Shown piece after piece: positions 34,961 through 43,312 of a stretch of DNA of 64,000 nucleotides (position 1 is its first letter; the number at the start of each line of letters is the position of its first letter). Under the pieces are notes generated by a model, which worked only from the letters and a program-made list of their open reading frames with translations, was not told where the DNA came from and did no database searches. Location of the stretch: contig DATHAA010000076.1 in the NCBI GenBank assembly GCA_035296905.1, positions 14,679-78,678 of the forward strand, given 5' to 3'. The DNA comes from DATEOR01 sp035296905 (GTDB taxonomy: Bacteria; Actinomycetota; Thermoleophilia; Gaiellales; Gaiellaceae). The position numbers and the translations under genes are program-made.

Positions 34961-36283
34961 GTGCGGACCTACTTCGTATCCACCTTCGGATGCCAGATGA
35001 ACGCGCACGATTCCGAGCGGATCAAGGGCATGCTCGAGTCGCTCGGACTGGGGGAGGCGCGCTCGCAGGACATCGCTGACGTGATCGTCTTCAACACGTG
35101 CACAGTGCGCGAGAAGCCCGACCAGCGGTTCGCCGCTCACCTCGCTCAGGCGCGGGCACTCAAGGCACGAGAACCGGAGAAGGTGATCGCCGTCGGCGGC
35201 TGCTACGCGGAGGCGCAGCGCGAGCGCATCTTCGAGCTCTATCCCGAGGTGGACGTGGCTTTCGGCCCGGGGTCGATCTCACACCTCGCGGACTGGGTCG
35301 GCGCCGGCGGCGAGGGCATCGTGCGGGGAAGGTTCGCGGAGTGGCGCGAGTTTGCGGCCGATCTGCCGACTCGGCGGGAACGTCGCTTTCAGGCGTGGGT
35401 GCAGATCTCGATGGGCTGCAACTCGAAGTGCGCCTACTGCATCGTCCCCGCGGTACGCGGGCGTGAGCAGAGCAGAAGGCCGGGGGACATCGTCGCGGAG
35501 GTCACCGCGCTCGCCCGCGACGGCGTCCGCGAGGTGACGCTCCTCGGCCAGAACGTCAACTCCTGGGGACGCGACCTCGCGCCTGAGCTCAGGACGGAGT
35601 TCGGCGAGCTCCTGCGCGCGCTGGACCGCGTCAGCGGCATGGACCGGGTCCGTTTTACCAGCCCGCATCCCAAAGACTTCAGAGATCCAGTGATCGCCGC
35701 GATGGCGGAGTGCGATGCAGTCTGCGAGCACATTCACCTTCCCCTCCAGTCGGGCTCCACGCGCATTCTCAAAGCGATGCGGCGCACGTACAGCCGGGAG
35801 CGCTATCTCGCCCTTGTGGACAAGCTGCGCGCCGCGATTCCCGACCTCGCGCTCACAACCGATCTCATCGTCGGGTTCCCGGGCGAGACCGAGGAGGACT
35901 TCGCCGAGACGGTCGAGGTGGTCGAGGAGGTGGGCTACGACGGCGCGTTCACCTTCCTCTTCAGCGCGCGCAACGGTACCGAGGCGGCGACGATGACCGA
36001 CCAGGTGCCTGACGAGGTGAAGGCCGAGCGCATCGAGCGCCTCATCGATGTCGTGCAGGGGCTCGCCGCCCGCCGGAACGCGGAGCGCGTGGGCCGGATG
36101 GAGCAGGTACTCGTCGAGGGCCCGAGCAGAACCGATCCTGAGGTGCTGCGGGGCCGCACCCGACGGAACACCACGGTCAACTTCACCGGGGATGCCGAGC
36201 CCGGCGCGCTCGTCAACGTCCGCATCGAGGACTCGACGTCGACGACGCTGCGCGGCAGGCAGGCAGCCCTCGTCGCAGCCTGA
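34961..36283 (+). CDS. miaB: tRNA-2-methylthio-N6-dimethylallyladenosine synthase MiaB
   Basis: Radical-SAM methylthiotransferase acting on i6A37 of tRNAs. The N-terminal UPF0004 domain has its three cluster cysteines in STFGCQMNAHDSE, FNTCTVREKPDQR and VGGCYAEAQ. The radical-SAM cluster motif is MGCNSKCAYCIVPAVRG. HLPLQSGSTRILKAMRRTYSRERY and a C-terminal TRAM domain follow. 440 residues is standard. It precedes miaA, whose product makes its i6A substrate. Confidence 0.96.
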   Translation: MRTYFVSTFGCQMNAHDSERIKGMLESLGLGEARSQDIADVIVFNTCTVREKPDQRFAAHLAQARALKAREPEKVIAVGGCYAEAQRERIFELYPEVDVAFGPGSISHLADWVGAGGEGIVRGRFAEWREFAADLPTRRERRFQAWVQISMGCNSKCAYCIVPAVRGREQSRRPGDIVAEVTALARDGVREVTLLGQNVNSWGRDLAPELRTEFGELLRALDRVSGMDRVRFTSPHPKDFRDPVIAAMAECDAVCEHIHLPLQSGSTRILKAMRRTYSRERYLALVDKLRAAIPDLALTTDLIVGFPGETEEDFAETVEVVEEVGYDGAFTFLFSARNGTEAATMTDQVPDEVKAERIERLIDVVQGLAARRNAERVGRMEQVLVEGPSRTDPEVLRGRTRRNTTVNFTGDAEPGALVNVRIEDSTSTTLRGRQAALVAA

Positions 36284-36370
36284 CCCGCTCTTCCCACATT
36301 CCGCGCGCCACCCGCGCGCTTTTCCCGAATAGGCTGGAAGCGGAGGGAGGCCCGCGGCGGCCCCGGTGTC

Positions 36371-37267
36371 ATGTCCACCGCTGACCTGTCTGGGATGGTC
36401 ATTGCGATCTTTGGGCCCACGGCGAGCGGCAAGTCGGCCGTCGCGGAGGCGATCGCAGACACCGTTCCTGCCGAGATCGTCTCCGCCGACTCGATGCAGG
36501 TCTACTACGGCTTGCCGATCCTCACGAACCAACCCGAGCGGCCCACTGCGCTCGTCGGCATCTGGCCGCTCGACCACGAAGGCACCGTCGCCGAATACCA
36601 GCGTCTCGCGCACGAGGCCGTCGACGGTGCGTTGGCCCAGGGACGCACGCCGATCGTCGTCGGCGGCACCGGCCTCTACTTCCGCGTTGCACTCGCCGAC
36701 CTCGAGCTCCCGCCCGCGCCACCGCCCGGCGCACGCGAGCGCTGGGAGCGCCTCTACGACCGGAATGGGCCCGAGCAGGCGCATGCCGCCCTCGCCGAGC
36801 GCGACCCGGAGGCGGCACAGGCCGTCCACCCGAATGACCGCCGGCGCGTCGTCCGCGCCCTGGAGCTGTGCGACGCGGGCGGATCGCTCGCACCGCCCCG
36901 CGACCGCCTCTGGAGCGAGGAGACCCGCCACCCGACGCTGATCTTCGGCCTCGACGTTCCGAAAGACGCCCTCGACGAGCGCATTCGCGAGCGCACCGAG
37001 GCGATGTTCGCGAGCGGGGTGGAGAAGGAGGTCGCCCGCGCGCTTGGGGCCCCGATCTCACGGACCGCAAGCCAGATCATCGGCCTGCGCGAGGTCGCCG
37101 AGCTTCCACGCGACGAGGCGGTCGCCGCGATTGCACTACGCACACGCCGATATGCCGCTTACCAACGCAAGTGGATGCGCCGGATCCCCGGTATTCAAAC
37201 GGTTTCGCCCGACCGTCCGGCGCAAGAGACCGCAGCCGAGCTCCTCGCACAGGCGCAGAGAGCCTGA
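36371..37267 (+). CDS. miaA: tRNA dimethylallyltransferase MiaA
   Basis: Transfers the dimethylallyl group to A37 of tRNAs reading UNN codons. The P-loop is FGPTASGKSAVAEAIA, followed by the substrate motifs SADSMQVYYGLPILTNQP and GIWPLDHEGTVAEYQRLA, and by VVGGTGLYFRVAL. 298 residues. ATG 36371 is used; ATG 36395, directly before the P-loop strand, is an alternative. A TAGGCT box at about 36331 could serve as an independent promoter in the 87-base gap after miaB. Confidence 0.95.
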   Translation: MSTADLSGMVIAIFGPTASGKSAVAEAIADTVPAEIVSADSMQVYYGLPILTNQPERPTALVGIWPLDHEGTVAEYQRLAHEAVDGALAQGRTPIVVGGTGLYFRVALADLELPPAPPPGARERWERLYDRNGPEQAHAALAERDPEAAQAVHPNDRRRVVRALELCDAGGSLAPPRDRLWSEETRHPTLIFGLDVPKDALDERIRERTEAMFASGVEKEVARALGAPISRTASQIIGLREVAELPRDEAVAAIALRTRRYAAYQRKWMRRIPGIQTVSPDRPAQETAAELLAQAQRA

Positions 37268-37300
37268 GGGCGAAGACCGCTTCGTTACGCTGTCGGCGCT

Positions 37301-38086
37301 TTGCGCTTCGCGAAATGGCACGGGCTCGGCAACGACTATCTCCTCGTCGAGCGGGACGAGGTCGGCGCACCGCTCGAGGCGGCTCTGGTCCGCAGGCTGT
37401 GCGACTACCACTTCGGTGTCGGCTCGGACGGGATCCTCGAGGTAGTCGTGACAGACGGGCCACGCGCGGAGATCGTCATCTGGAATCCCGACGGCTCGAC
37501 TGCGGAGCTCTCGGGCAACGGGACGCGGATCGCCGCCCGCTGGCTCGCCCGCCGGAGCGGCGCCGACGAGGTCGCGATCGCCGTCGGCAAGCGCGAGGTT
37601 CACGCCCGGATGCACGGCGGACTCGAGGTCGAGATGGACATGGGCCCGGTCGAGGTCGCGCCCACCGAGGCGCTCGACGTGAACGGAACGCAGCTCGAGT
37701 TCACGCCCGTGTCGGTGGGTAATCCACACGCTGTCATCGCCCGCGACCCCGCACGCGAAGAGCTTTTGCGGCTCGGCCCACTCGTCGAGAACCACCCGCG
37801 CTTTCCCGAGCGGACAAATGTGCAGCTCGTCCGCGTCAATTCGCGCACGGACGCGACTGCGGGCGTCTGGGAGCGAGGAGCCGGGGAGACACTCTCCTCG
37901 GGCACGAGCGCCTGCGCGGTCGCCGGCGCCGCCGTCGTGAACGGATGGTGCGACAGCCCCGTCACCGTACATCTCGCCGGGGGCGACCTTCTCGTCGAGC
38001 TCGACTCCGATCTGCGCGCCCGGTTGACGGGGTCGGCGCAGGAGATCTGTACCGGCGAGCTGAGCTCAGAGTGGCTGGCCGGATGA
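37301..38086 (+). CDS. dapF: Diaminopimelate epimerase family protein with both catalytic cysteines replaced by serine
   Basis: The fold and length (261 residues) match DapF, which interconverts LL- and meso-DAP. MRFAKWHGLGNDYLLVERD is the typical start, and GNPHAVIARD and the two-domain repeat are present. In classical DapF the proton-transfer cysteines sit in CGNG and ETRACGSG. Here the equivalent positions read ELSGNGTR (Ser71) and GETLSSGTSACAV (Ser200). The enzyme may work with serine, have another substrate, or be inactive. The TTG start and the ATGA overlap with the aminotransferase gene keep it in a miaA-dapF-dapL context. Confidence 0.85.
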   Translation: MRFAKWHGLGNDYLLVERDEVGAPLEAALVRRLCDYHFGVGSDGILEVVVTDGPRAEIVIWNPDGSTAELSGNGTRIAARWLARRSGADEVAIAVGKREVHARMHGGLEVEMDMGPVEVAPTEALDVNGTQLEFTPVSVGNPHAVIARDPAREELLRLGPLVENHPRFPERTNVQLVRVNSRTDATAGVWERGAGETLSSGTSACAVAGAAVVNGWCDSPVTVHLAGGDLLVELDSDLRARLTGSAQEICTGELSSEWLAG

Positions 38087-39258
38087 AGTTCGCGAAGCGA
38101 CTCGACCTCGTTCCGCCTTACCTCTTCGCCGAGCTGGAACGGAAGATCGAGGAAAAGCGGCGCGAAGGCATCGACGTGATCAGCCTGGGAATCGGCGACC
38201 CGGATCTCCCGACGCCCGAGCCGGTGATCCGCGCGCTCCAGAAGGCGGCCGCTGACCCGGTGACTCACCAGTACCCGTCAAACCGAGGACTGGAGCCCTT
38301 TCGAGGCGCAGTCGCAGACTTCTACGAGGAACGTTTCGGCGTCGACCTCGACCCGGCGATCGAGGTCGTGCCCGTCCTGGGCGGCAAGGAGGGGGTTGCC
38401 CATATCGCCTTCGCCTGCCTCGATCCTGGCGACGTCGCGCTCGCCCCCGAGCCCGGCTACCCGCCCTACACGTCGGGGCCCCTCTTTGCCGGTGCGGACG
38501 TCCATTATCTGCCGCTCCAGGCGGAAAACGAGTTCATGCCCGACCTGGATGCAGTCCCGGCCGACGTGGCCGCGCGAGCCAACCTGCTCTTCCTCAACTA
38601 CCCGAACAACCCGACAGGAGCCATGGTCGCGCCCGGCTTCTTCGACCGGGCTGTCGAGTACGCCCGTGCCAATGACCTCATCGTCGTCCACGACAACGCC
38701 TATTCCGAGATCGCCTTTGACGGCTACGACGCGCCGAGCTTCCTGGCCACGAGCGGCGCGAAGGAGGTCGGCGTCGAGATCTTCTCGCTGTCGAAGGGCT
38801 GGAACATGACCGGCTGGCGCGTCGGCTGGGTGGCGGGAAATGCCGAGGTCGTGGAGCAGTTCCGCCGCTTGAAGACGAATCTCGACTCGGGCATGTTCGA
38901 CGCGCTCCAACTCGCCGGCGCTGCCGCGCTGACCGAGGCACGCGGCTTCCCCGCCGAGATGTCGGCGATCTACCGCCGCCGCCAGGACCTCATGATCGAG
39001 GCGCTTGCAGGCATCGGCCTGCCGGCCGACCCGCCGCGGGCGACACCCTACATCTGGGTGCGCGTGCCGGGTGGTCATACCTCTGAGACGTTCACAGAGC
39101 TCGTTCTCGAGGAGGCGGGTGTCGTGGTCTCGCCGGGACCGTCGTTCGGGCCGAGCGGCGAGGGCTACGTGCGCATCTCGCTCACCGTCGCCGACGAGCG
39201 GCTCGAGGAGGCGGCCTCCCGAATTGCAACTTCGCTCCGCGTCGAGGCGGGGGCATAA
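38083..39258 (+). CDS. dapL: LL-diaminopimelate aminotransferase (class I/II PLP enzyme)
   Basis: 391 residues; PLP-dependent conversion of tetrahydrodipicolinate directly to LL-DAP, bypassing the succinylase or acetylase steps. MKFAKRLDLVPPYLFAELERKIEEKRREGIDVISLGIGDPD resembles the Chloroflexus/actinobacterial DapL subgroup. The cofactor region includes NYPNNPTGAM and HDNAYSEIAFDGY, and the Schiff-base lysine is in FSLSKGWNMTGWRVGW. The ATG overlaps the stop of dapF, which supports a DAP role over other class I aminotransferases. Confidence 0.85.
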   Translation: MKFAKRLDLVPPYLFAELERKIEEKRREGIDVISLGIGDPDLPTPEPVIRALQKAAADPVTHQYPSNRGLEPFRGAVADFYEERFGVDLDPAIEVVPVLGGKEGVAHIAFACLDPGDVALAPEPGYPPYTSGPLFAGADVHYLPLQAENEFMPDLDAVPADVAARANLLFLNYPNNPTGAMVAPGFFDRAVEYARANDLIVVHDNAYSEIAFDGYDAPSFLATSGAKEVGVEIFSLSKGWNMTGWRVGWVAGNAEVVEQFRRLKTNLDSGMFDALQLAGAAALTEARGFPAEMSAIYRRRQDLMIEALAGIGLPADPPRATPYIWVRVPGGHTSETFTELVLEEAGVVVSPGPSFGPSGEGYVRISLTVADERLEEAASRIATSLRVEAGA

Positions 39259-39259
39259 T
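39254..39259 (+). promoter_or_regulatory. -10 element for a leaderless hflX transcript
   Basis: CATAAT overlaps the aminotransferase stop codon and ends 6 bases before GTG 39266. Confidence 0.45.
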
Positions 39260-39265
39260 CCGGGT

Positions 39266-40576
39266 GTGACCCATCACCAGCCGGATCCCGCGCCGGGGGC
39301 CGAGCCGGAGCGGGGCTTCCTCGTCGCCGTGCTGGCCCAGGGCGTTGACGAACAGGACGAGCTCGCCGAGATGCGGGAGCTTCTGCGCACCGCGGGCGTC
39401 GAGCCGGTGGGAGAGCTCCTGCAGCGCCGGCCCGCGCCCGATCCGCGCACGTATGTCGGGAAGGGCAAGCTCGTCGAGCTGAAGCAGGCGGTCGCCGGCT
39501 CCGACGCCGAGTCTCTCGTCGTCGACGACGACCTCGACCCGGGCCAGCAGCGCCGCCTCGAGGACGAGCTCAAGCTGCGCGTGGTCGACCGCACGCAGCT
39601 CATCCTCGACATTTTCGCCCAGCACGCCACGAGCGCCGAAGGCAAGCTCCAGGTCGAGCTGGCCCAGCTCGAGTACAACCTCCCGCGGATGCGCGGCATG
39701 TGGCAGCACCTCGAGCGCCTGGGGGGCGGTATCGGGACGCGCGGCCCCGGCGAGTCGCAGCTCGAGACCGACCGACGGCTCGCCCGGCGTCGGATCGGCC
39801 AGCTCAGGCGCCGGCTCAAGGAGCTCGAGCGCCGCCGCGATACCCAGCGCAAGGCACGCCGAAGCGGGGAGACGCCGGTCGTCGCGCTCGCGGGGTACAC
39901 GAATACCGGCAAGTCCACGCTTCTGAACGCGCTCACGGACGCGTCGGTGTCTGTCGACGACAGGCTTTTCGAGACTCTCGACCCGACCACGCGCGGCTTT
40001 GCCCACGAAGGCCGTCGGTACCTGGTGACCGACACCGTCGGCTTCATCCGGCGCCTCCCGCATCAGTTGGTCGAGGGCTTCGCCGCCACTCTCGAGGAAA
40101 CACTGACTTCCGACCTCGTGCTGCACGTGGCCGACGCCTCTGCCTCGGACGAGCACCTGGACGACACGATCGCGGCCGTCGAGTCCGTTCTCGGCGAGAT
40201 CGGCGGCTCAGAGCTCCCCGTGGAGCTCCTCCTGAACAAGATCGACGCCGTCGACCCGCTGAGGCGCCGCCGCCTCGCGAACCGCTTCCCGGGTGCGCTC
40301 GAGGTCTCGGCGCTCACCGGCGAGGGACTCGACGAGCTCAAAGGCCGGATCGCGGCGCGGTTTGCGGAACGCCTGCGCCAGGTTCGCCTCCTCGTCCCCT
40401 ATGGCGAGGGTCGCATCCTCGCCGAGCTCTACGAGCTTGGCGCGCCGATCGACGAGCGGCTGGACACGGCGGAGGGAGTCGTCGTCCTCGCCCAGCTCCC
40501 GCAGCGCGAAGTGCCGCACTTCGCGCCGTACCTCGTTGCCGAGCCCGCGACCAGCGCCAAGGCCCGCGGCCAGTGA
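39266..40576 (+). CDS. hflX: GTPase HflX
   Basis: Ribosome-associated GTPase that splits stalled 70S ribosomes. 436 residues: the N-terminal HflX domain (RRPAPDPRTYVGKGKLVELKQAV; DDDLDPGQQRRLEDEL; DRTQLILDIFAQHATSAEGKLQVELAQLEYNLPRMRG; GGGIGTRGPGESQLETDRR), then the G domain with G1 GYTNTGKST, G3 DTVGFIRRLPHQLVEGFAATLEE and G4 NKID. GTG 39266 is supported by the upstream -10 spacing. The stop overlaps the dut start. Confidence 0.96.
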   Translation: MTHHQPDPAPGAEPERGFLVAVLAQGVDEQDELAEMRELLRTAGVEPVGELLQRRPAPDPRTYVGKGKLVELKQAVAGSDAESLVVDDDLDPGQQRRLEDELKLRVVDRTQLILDIFAQHATSAEGKLQVELAQLEYNLPRMRGMWQHLERLGGGIGTRGPGESQLETDRRLARRRIGQLRRRLKELERRRDTQRKARRSGETPVVALAGYTNTGKSTLLNALTDASVSVDDRLFETLDPTTRGFAHEGRRYLVTDTVGFIRRLPHQLVEGFAATLEETLTSDLVLHVADASASDEHLDDTIAAVESVLGEIGGSELPVELLLNKIDAVDPLRRRRLANRFPGALEVSALTGEGLDELKGRIAARFAERLRQVRLLVPYGEGRILAELYELGAPIDERLDTAEGVVVLAQLPQREVPHFAPYLVAEPATSAKARGQ

Positions 40577-41010
40577 TCGACCTCGAGATCCAGAAGCTCC
40601 GGGAAGACGCGCACGTCCCGGAGCACGCCTATCAGGGCGATGCCGGCCTCGACCTCGCTGCCTGCGACGAGGTTCGGCTCGGCCCGGGCGAGCGCGCGCT
40701 CGTCGGTACGGGGCTCGCCGTTGCGATCCCCAAGGGGTATGCAGGGTTCGTCCAACCGCGGTCGGGCCTGGCGGCTCGGCACGGGATCGCGGTCGTCAAC
40801 TCGCCGGGCCTGATCGACTCGGGCTACCGCGGCGAGATCAAGGTCGTGCTCCTGAACACCGACCGCGAGAGGACGTTCGTCGCCGAGCCGGGTGAGAGAA
40901 TCGCCCAGCTCGTCGTCCTGCCCGTTCCCGAGGTCGCCGTCCGCGAGGTGGACGAGCTGCCGGGGAGCGAGAGGGGCGTGCGCGGCTTCGGCTCGTCGCA
41001 AACCGTGTGA
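40573..41010 (+). CDS. dut: Deoxyuridine 5'-triphosphate nucleotidohydrolase
   Basis: Homotrimeric dUTPase of 145 residues, giving dUMP for thymidylate synthesis and keeping uracil out of DNA. The five motifs are present: motif 1 GDAGLDLAA, motif 2 PRSGLAARHG, motif 3 VVNSPGLIDSGYRGEIKV, motif 4 GERIAQLVVLPV and the C-terminal motif 5 RGVRGFGSS. The GTG start overlaps the hflX stop (GTGA) and the gene is followed directly by a Nudix gene. Confidence 0.97.
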   Translation: MIDLEIQKLREDAHVPEHAYQGDAGLDLAACDEVRLGPGERALVGTGLAVAIPKGYAGFVQPRSGLAARHGIAVVNSPGLIDSGYRGEIKVVLLNTDRERTFVAEPGERIAQLVVLPVPEVAVREVDELPGSERGVRGFGSSQTV

Positions 41011-41459
41011 TGGAGCCGAGAATCAGGGTCTCCGCTGTCCTCCGGCGCGAGGGCCGGACACTTCTCATCCGCCAGGAGAAGCCGGGCAAGGAGTACTGGA
41101 TGCTCCCCGGCGGCGGCGTGGACGCGGGGGAGACTCTTCTCCAGGCGTTGAAACGCGAACTCGCAGAGGAGTGCGGGATCGACGAGGACTTTCCCCTGGA
41201 GGGGCCGATCGCTGTCGTCGAGTCGATCGCACCCCAGGGGCTCCCGGCCAAGCACGTCGTGCACATCGTCTTCGCGGGCTACCTCGGAGGCCGCTCACTC
41301 GAGGCCGTCACGTCGAAGGACGCTGCCGTCCGCGGTCATCGCCTCTTCGGCGGGGAAGAGCTCCTGGGCCTGCCGGTGCATCCGCCCATCCAGCGGTTCC
41401 TGGAGCGCTGGCAGCCGGGAGACCCCGTGGTCTACCTCGGTGCAATGTGGGCTCCGTGA
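41010..41459 (+). CDS. Nudix hydrolase
   Basis: 149-residue Nudix-fold hydrolase cleaving a nucleoside diphosphate linked to another group. The box GX5EX7REXXEEXG is complete in PGGGVDAGETLLQALKRELAEECGI. The flanking WMLPGG and VHIVFAGYL fit the MutT-like and 8-oxo-dGTP/house-cleaning branch, although the specificity cannot be read. ATG 41010 overlaps the dut stop; GTG 41007 is an equal candidate. Co-translation with dut suggests nucleotide-pool sanitation. The 3' end overlaps the convergent cyclase gene by 28 bases. Confidence 0.9.
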   Translation: MEPRIRVSAVLRREGRTLLIRQEKPGKEYWMLPGGGVDAGETLLQALKRELAEECGIDEDFPLEGPIAVVESIAPQGLPAKHVVHIVFAGYLGGRSLEAVTSKDAAVRGHRLFGGEELLGLPVHPPIQRFLERWQPGDPVVYLGAMWAP

Positions 41460-42232
41460 GCCATGATGCCCAGCACGACGGCCTCCAGAGCCTTCGAGCG
41501 ACCGCGTAGGTCGAGAGAGCGCGTCTCGAGCCCGTCGGTGTCCAGATCCGCAGCGGTCGCGGCGGTCCTGGACACGAGGATCTCGCCGGCGCCCGCAACA
41601 CCGGCTAGGCGGGCAGCCGTGTTGACGGGGTCGCCCAACGCCGTGAAATCGAGCGCCTCGTCCTCACCGATGGTCCCGATGTAGGCCGTCCCGACATGCA
41701 CGCCGGCGCCCAGGGGAAGCCACGGCGCGCCGTCCTCGTGGCCGGTTCGAGCCAGGAGCTCCCGCGCGGCGTCCACGGCGTCGGTTGCATGGTCAGGCCC
41801 TGAGAAGCCGGGAATGAAGAGCGCGACGAGCTCGTCTCCTGCGAACTTGTCGACGATGCCGTTCCGCGCGTCGACCGCGGCTGCCGCCTCGGCGTAGAAC
41901 CGCGCCATCAACCCGCGGAACTCTTCCGCGCCGACGCGCTCGGCGAGCGCAGTCGACCCACGGACGTCGGCAAAGAGAAACGTGGCCTCGACCTCGGCGC
42001 CGCCTGGGCGCTTCTGAAGCGCGTGGATACAGCCGCTGCAAATGCGGCGGTTGATGCGAGAAGGGCCGAATCCAAGGAAGCGGAGGAGGTTCCCCGGGCG
42101 CCCGAACGGGGTGTCGCAGAGCTTGCAACGCGGATCCGAAGGAATCGCACGGCTGATCCGCCGCACCGTCGGGTTCCAGCAGAAGTGACCGCGCCTTTCG
42201 CCCGTCAGTACGCGGCGCCATTCCTCGTCCAC
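41432..42232 (-). CDS. Class III adenylate/guanylate cyclase with N-terminal zinc-binding region
   Basis: 266 residues. The first 75 include two cysteine pairs (CKLCDTPFG and RRICSGCIHAL) that likely bind zinc. The catalytic domain follows with FLFADVRGSTALAERV (metal aspartates), VDKFAGDELVALFIPG and FTALGDPVNTAARLAG (transition-state Asn/Arg region). The class is soluble and may make cAMP or another cyclic nucleotide. The residue before GDPVNTAAR is Leu, with Thr upstream, so I leave base specificity open. GTG 42232 was chosen because residues upstream of it look non-coding, and a TAAGGT lies just ahead of it. Confidence 0.8.
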   Translation of the reverse strand: MDEEWRRVLTGERRGHFCWNPTVRRISRAIPSDPRCKLCDTPFGRPGNLLRFLGFGPSRINRRICSGCIHALQKRPGGAEVEATFLFADVRGSTALAERVGAEEFRGLMARFYAEAAAAVDARNGIVDKFAGDELVALFIPGFSGPDHATDAVDAARELLARTGHEDGAPWLPLGAGVHVGTAYIGTIGEDEALDFTALGDPVNTAARLAGVAGAGEILVSRTAATAADLDTDGLETRSLDLRGRSKALEAVVLGIMAHGAHIAPR

Positions 42233-42303
42233 CGAGACCTTAGATCTGCGCTTGAGCGTGCCGCCTCCGTTCGCTCCGATGATACGAAAGCGAAGGGAGC
42301 GAT

Positions 42304-43254
42304 TCAGGTGCGCTCGGCGCGGGTGCGAGGATCGAGCGCGTCCCGCAGGCCGTCGGCGATGAAGTTCGCGCATAGAACGAGCGTTGCGATGGCAAGGCTC
42401 GGCATGAAGAGCACCAAAGGATGGAGGACGAAGGCGGCCCGCCCGTCCTGGGCGATCGAGCCCCATGAGGCCGTCGGCGGGTTGATCCCGAGACCGATGA
42501 ATGAGAGGAAGGCCTCGCCGAGCACCACGCCCGGAAGGTCGAGGAAGGCCGCGATGATGAGCACGCCGAGCGTGTTCGGTAGCAGGTGGCGGCTCAGGAT
42601 CCGGTACCAGCGCGCGCCCACGGCCCGGGCGGCGCTGACGTACTCGTTCTGTTTGAGCGTCGTCACCTGGCCCCGGACGATCCGCGCGGTAGTGAGCCAG
42701 CTTGCGATCGTGAGCGCCGCGACCATCGTCCAGAACGTGACCTCGCCGCTCGGGCTCAGGATCTGCGTCGTGATGATGGCGAACGGGAGGTAGGGGAGAC
42801 CGTAGAGCGCGTCGAGGAGGCGCATGAGAACGTCGTCCACGGTCCCCCCGAGGAAGCCGGCGATCGAGCCGTAGATGACGCCGACGGTCAGAATCGCGAT
42901 GGTCCCCGCGAAGCCAATGGCGATCGAGATCCGCCCGCCGATCGCAATGCGGGTGAAAAGATCGCGGCCGAACTTGTCCGTCCCGAACGGGTGCTGAAGG
43001 CTCGCGGGCAGGTAGGCGTCCTTGAAATTGACCACGTTCGGGCCGTACGGCGAGACGAACGGCACCATCACGCAGTAGAGAACGATGACGCCGAAGATGG
43101 CCGACGCTGCCACGGCCGCGCGGTTACGCGTGAAGCGGACGAATGCGTCGCCCCAAAGCCCTGTTCGGCGGAGCGGGGTGCCGGCCGCGGCTGCCGAGGT
43201 CTCGGCGCCCAGCTCCCCGTGGGGAAGGGCGACTTCTCGGTGGTCGACGGCCAT
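42304..43254 (-). CDS. Oligopeptide/dipeptide ABC transporter permease (OppC/DppC-like), orphan
   Basis: 316-residue permease with an N-terminal OppC_N helix (SAIFGVIVLYCVMVPFVSPYGPN), HPFGTDKFGRDLFTRIAIGGRISIAIG, and the EAA loop AARAVGARWYRILSRHLLPNTLGVLI. About six membrane helices. Family members import peptides, nickel or glycopeptides with a DppB-type partner, two ATPases and a binding protein. None of these is in the window, so this is either a stray subunit or pairs with genes elsewhere. ATG 43254 is used. A -10-like TAACGT lies 12 bases upstream on the minus strand. Confidence 0.85.
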   Translation of the reverse strand: MAVDHREVALPHGELGAETSAAAAGTPLRRTGLWGDAFVRFTRNRAAVAASAIFGVIVLYCVMVPFVSPYGPNVVNFKDAYLPASLQHPFGTDKFGRDLFTRIAIGGRISIAIGFAGTIAILTVGVIYGSIAGFLGGTVDDVLMRLLDALYGLPYLPFAIITTQILSPSGEVTFWTMVAALTIASWLTTARIVRGQVTTLKQNEYVSAARAVGARWYRILSRHLLPNTLGVLIIAAFLDLPGVVLGEAFLSFIGLGINPPTASWGSIAQDGRAAFVLHPLVLFMPSLAIATLVLCANFIADGLRDALDPRTRAERT

Positions 43255-43312
43255 CAGTAGCAAAAGACGTTACGGGACTGACGAAGTTAGACTGATTTCG
43301 GAGAAAAGTCCA

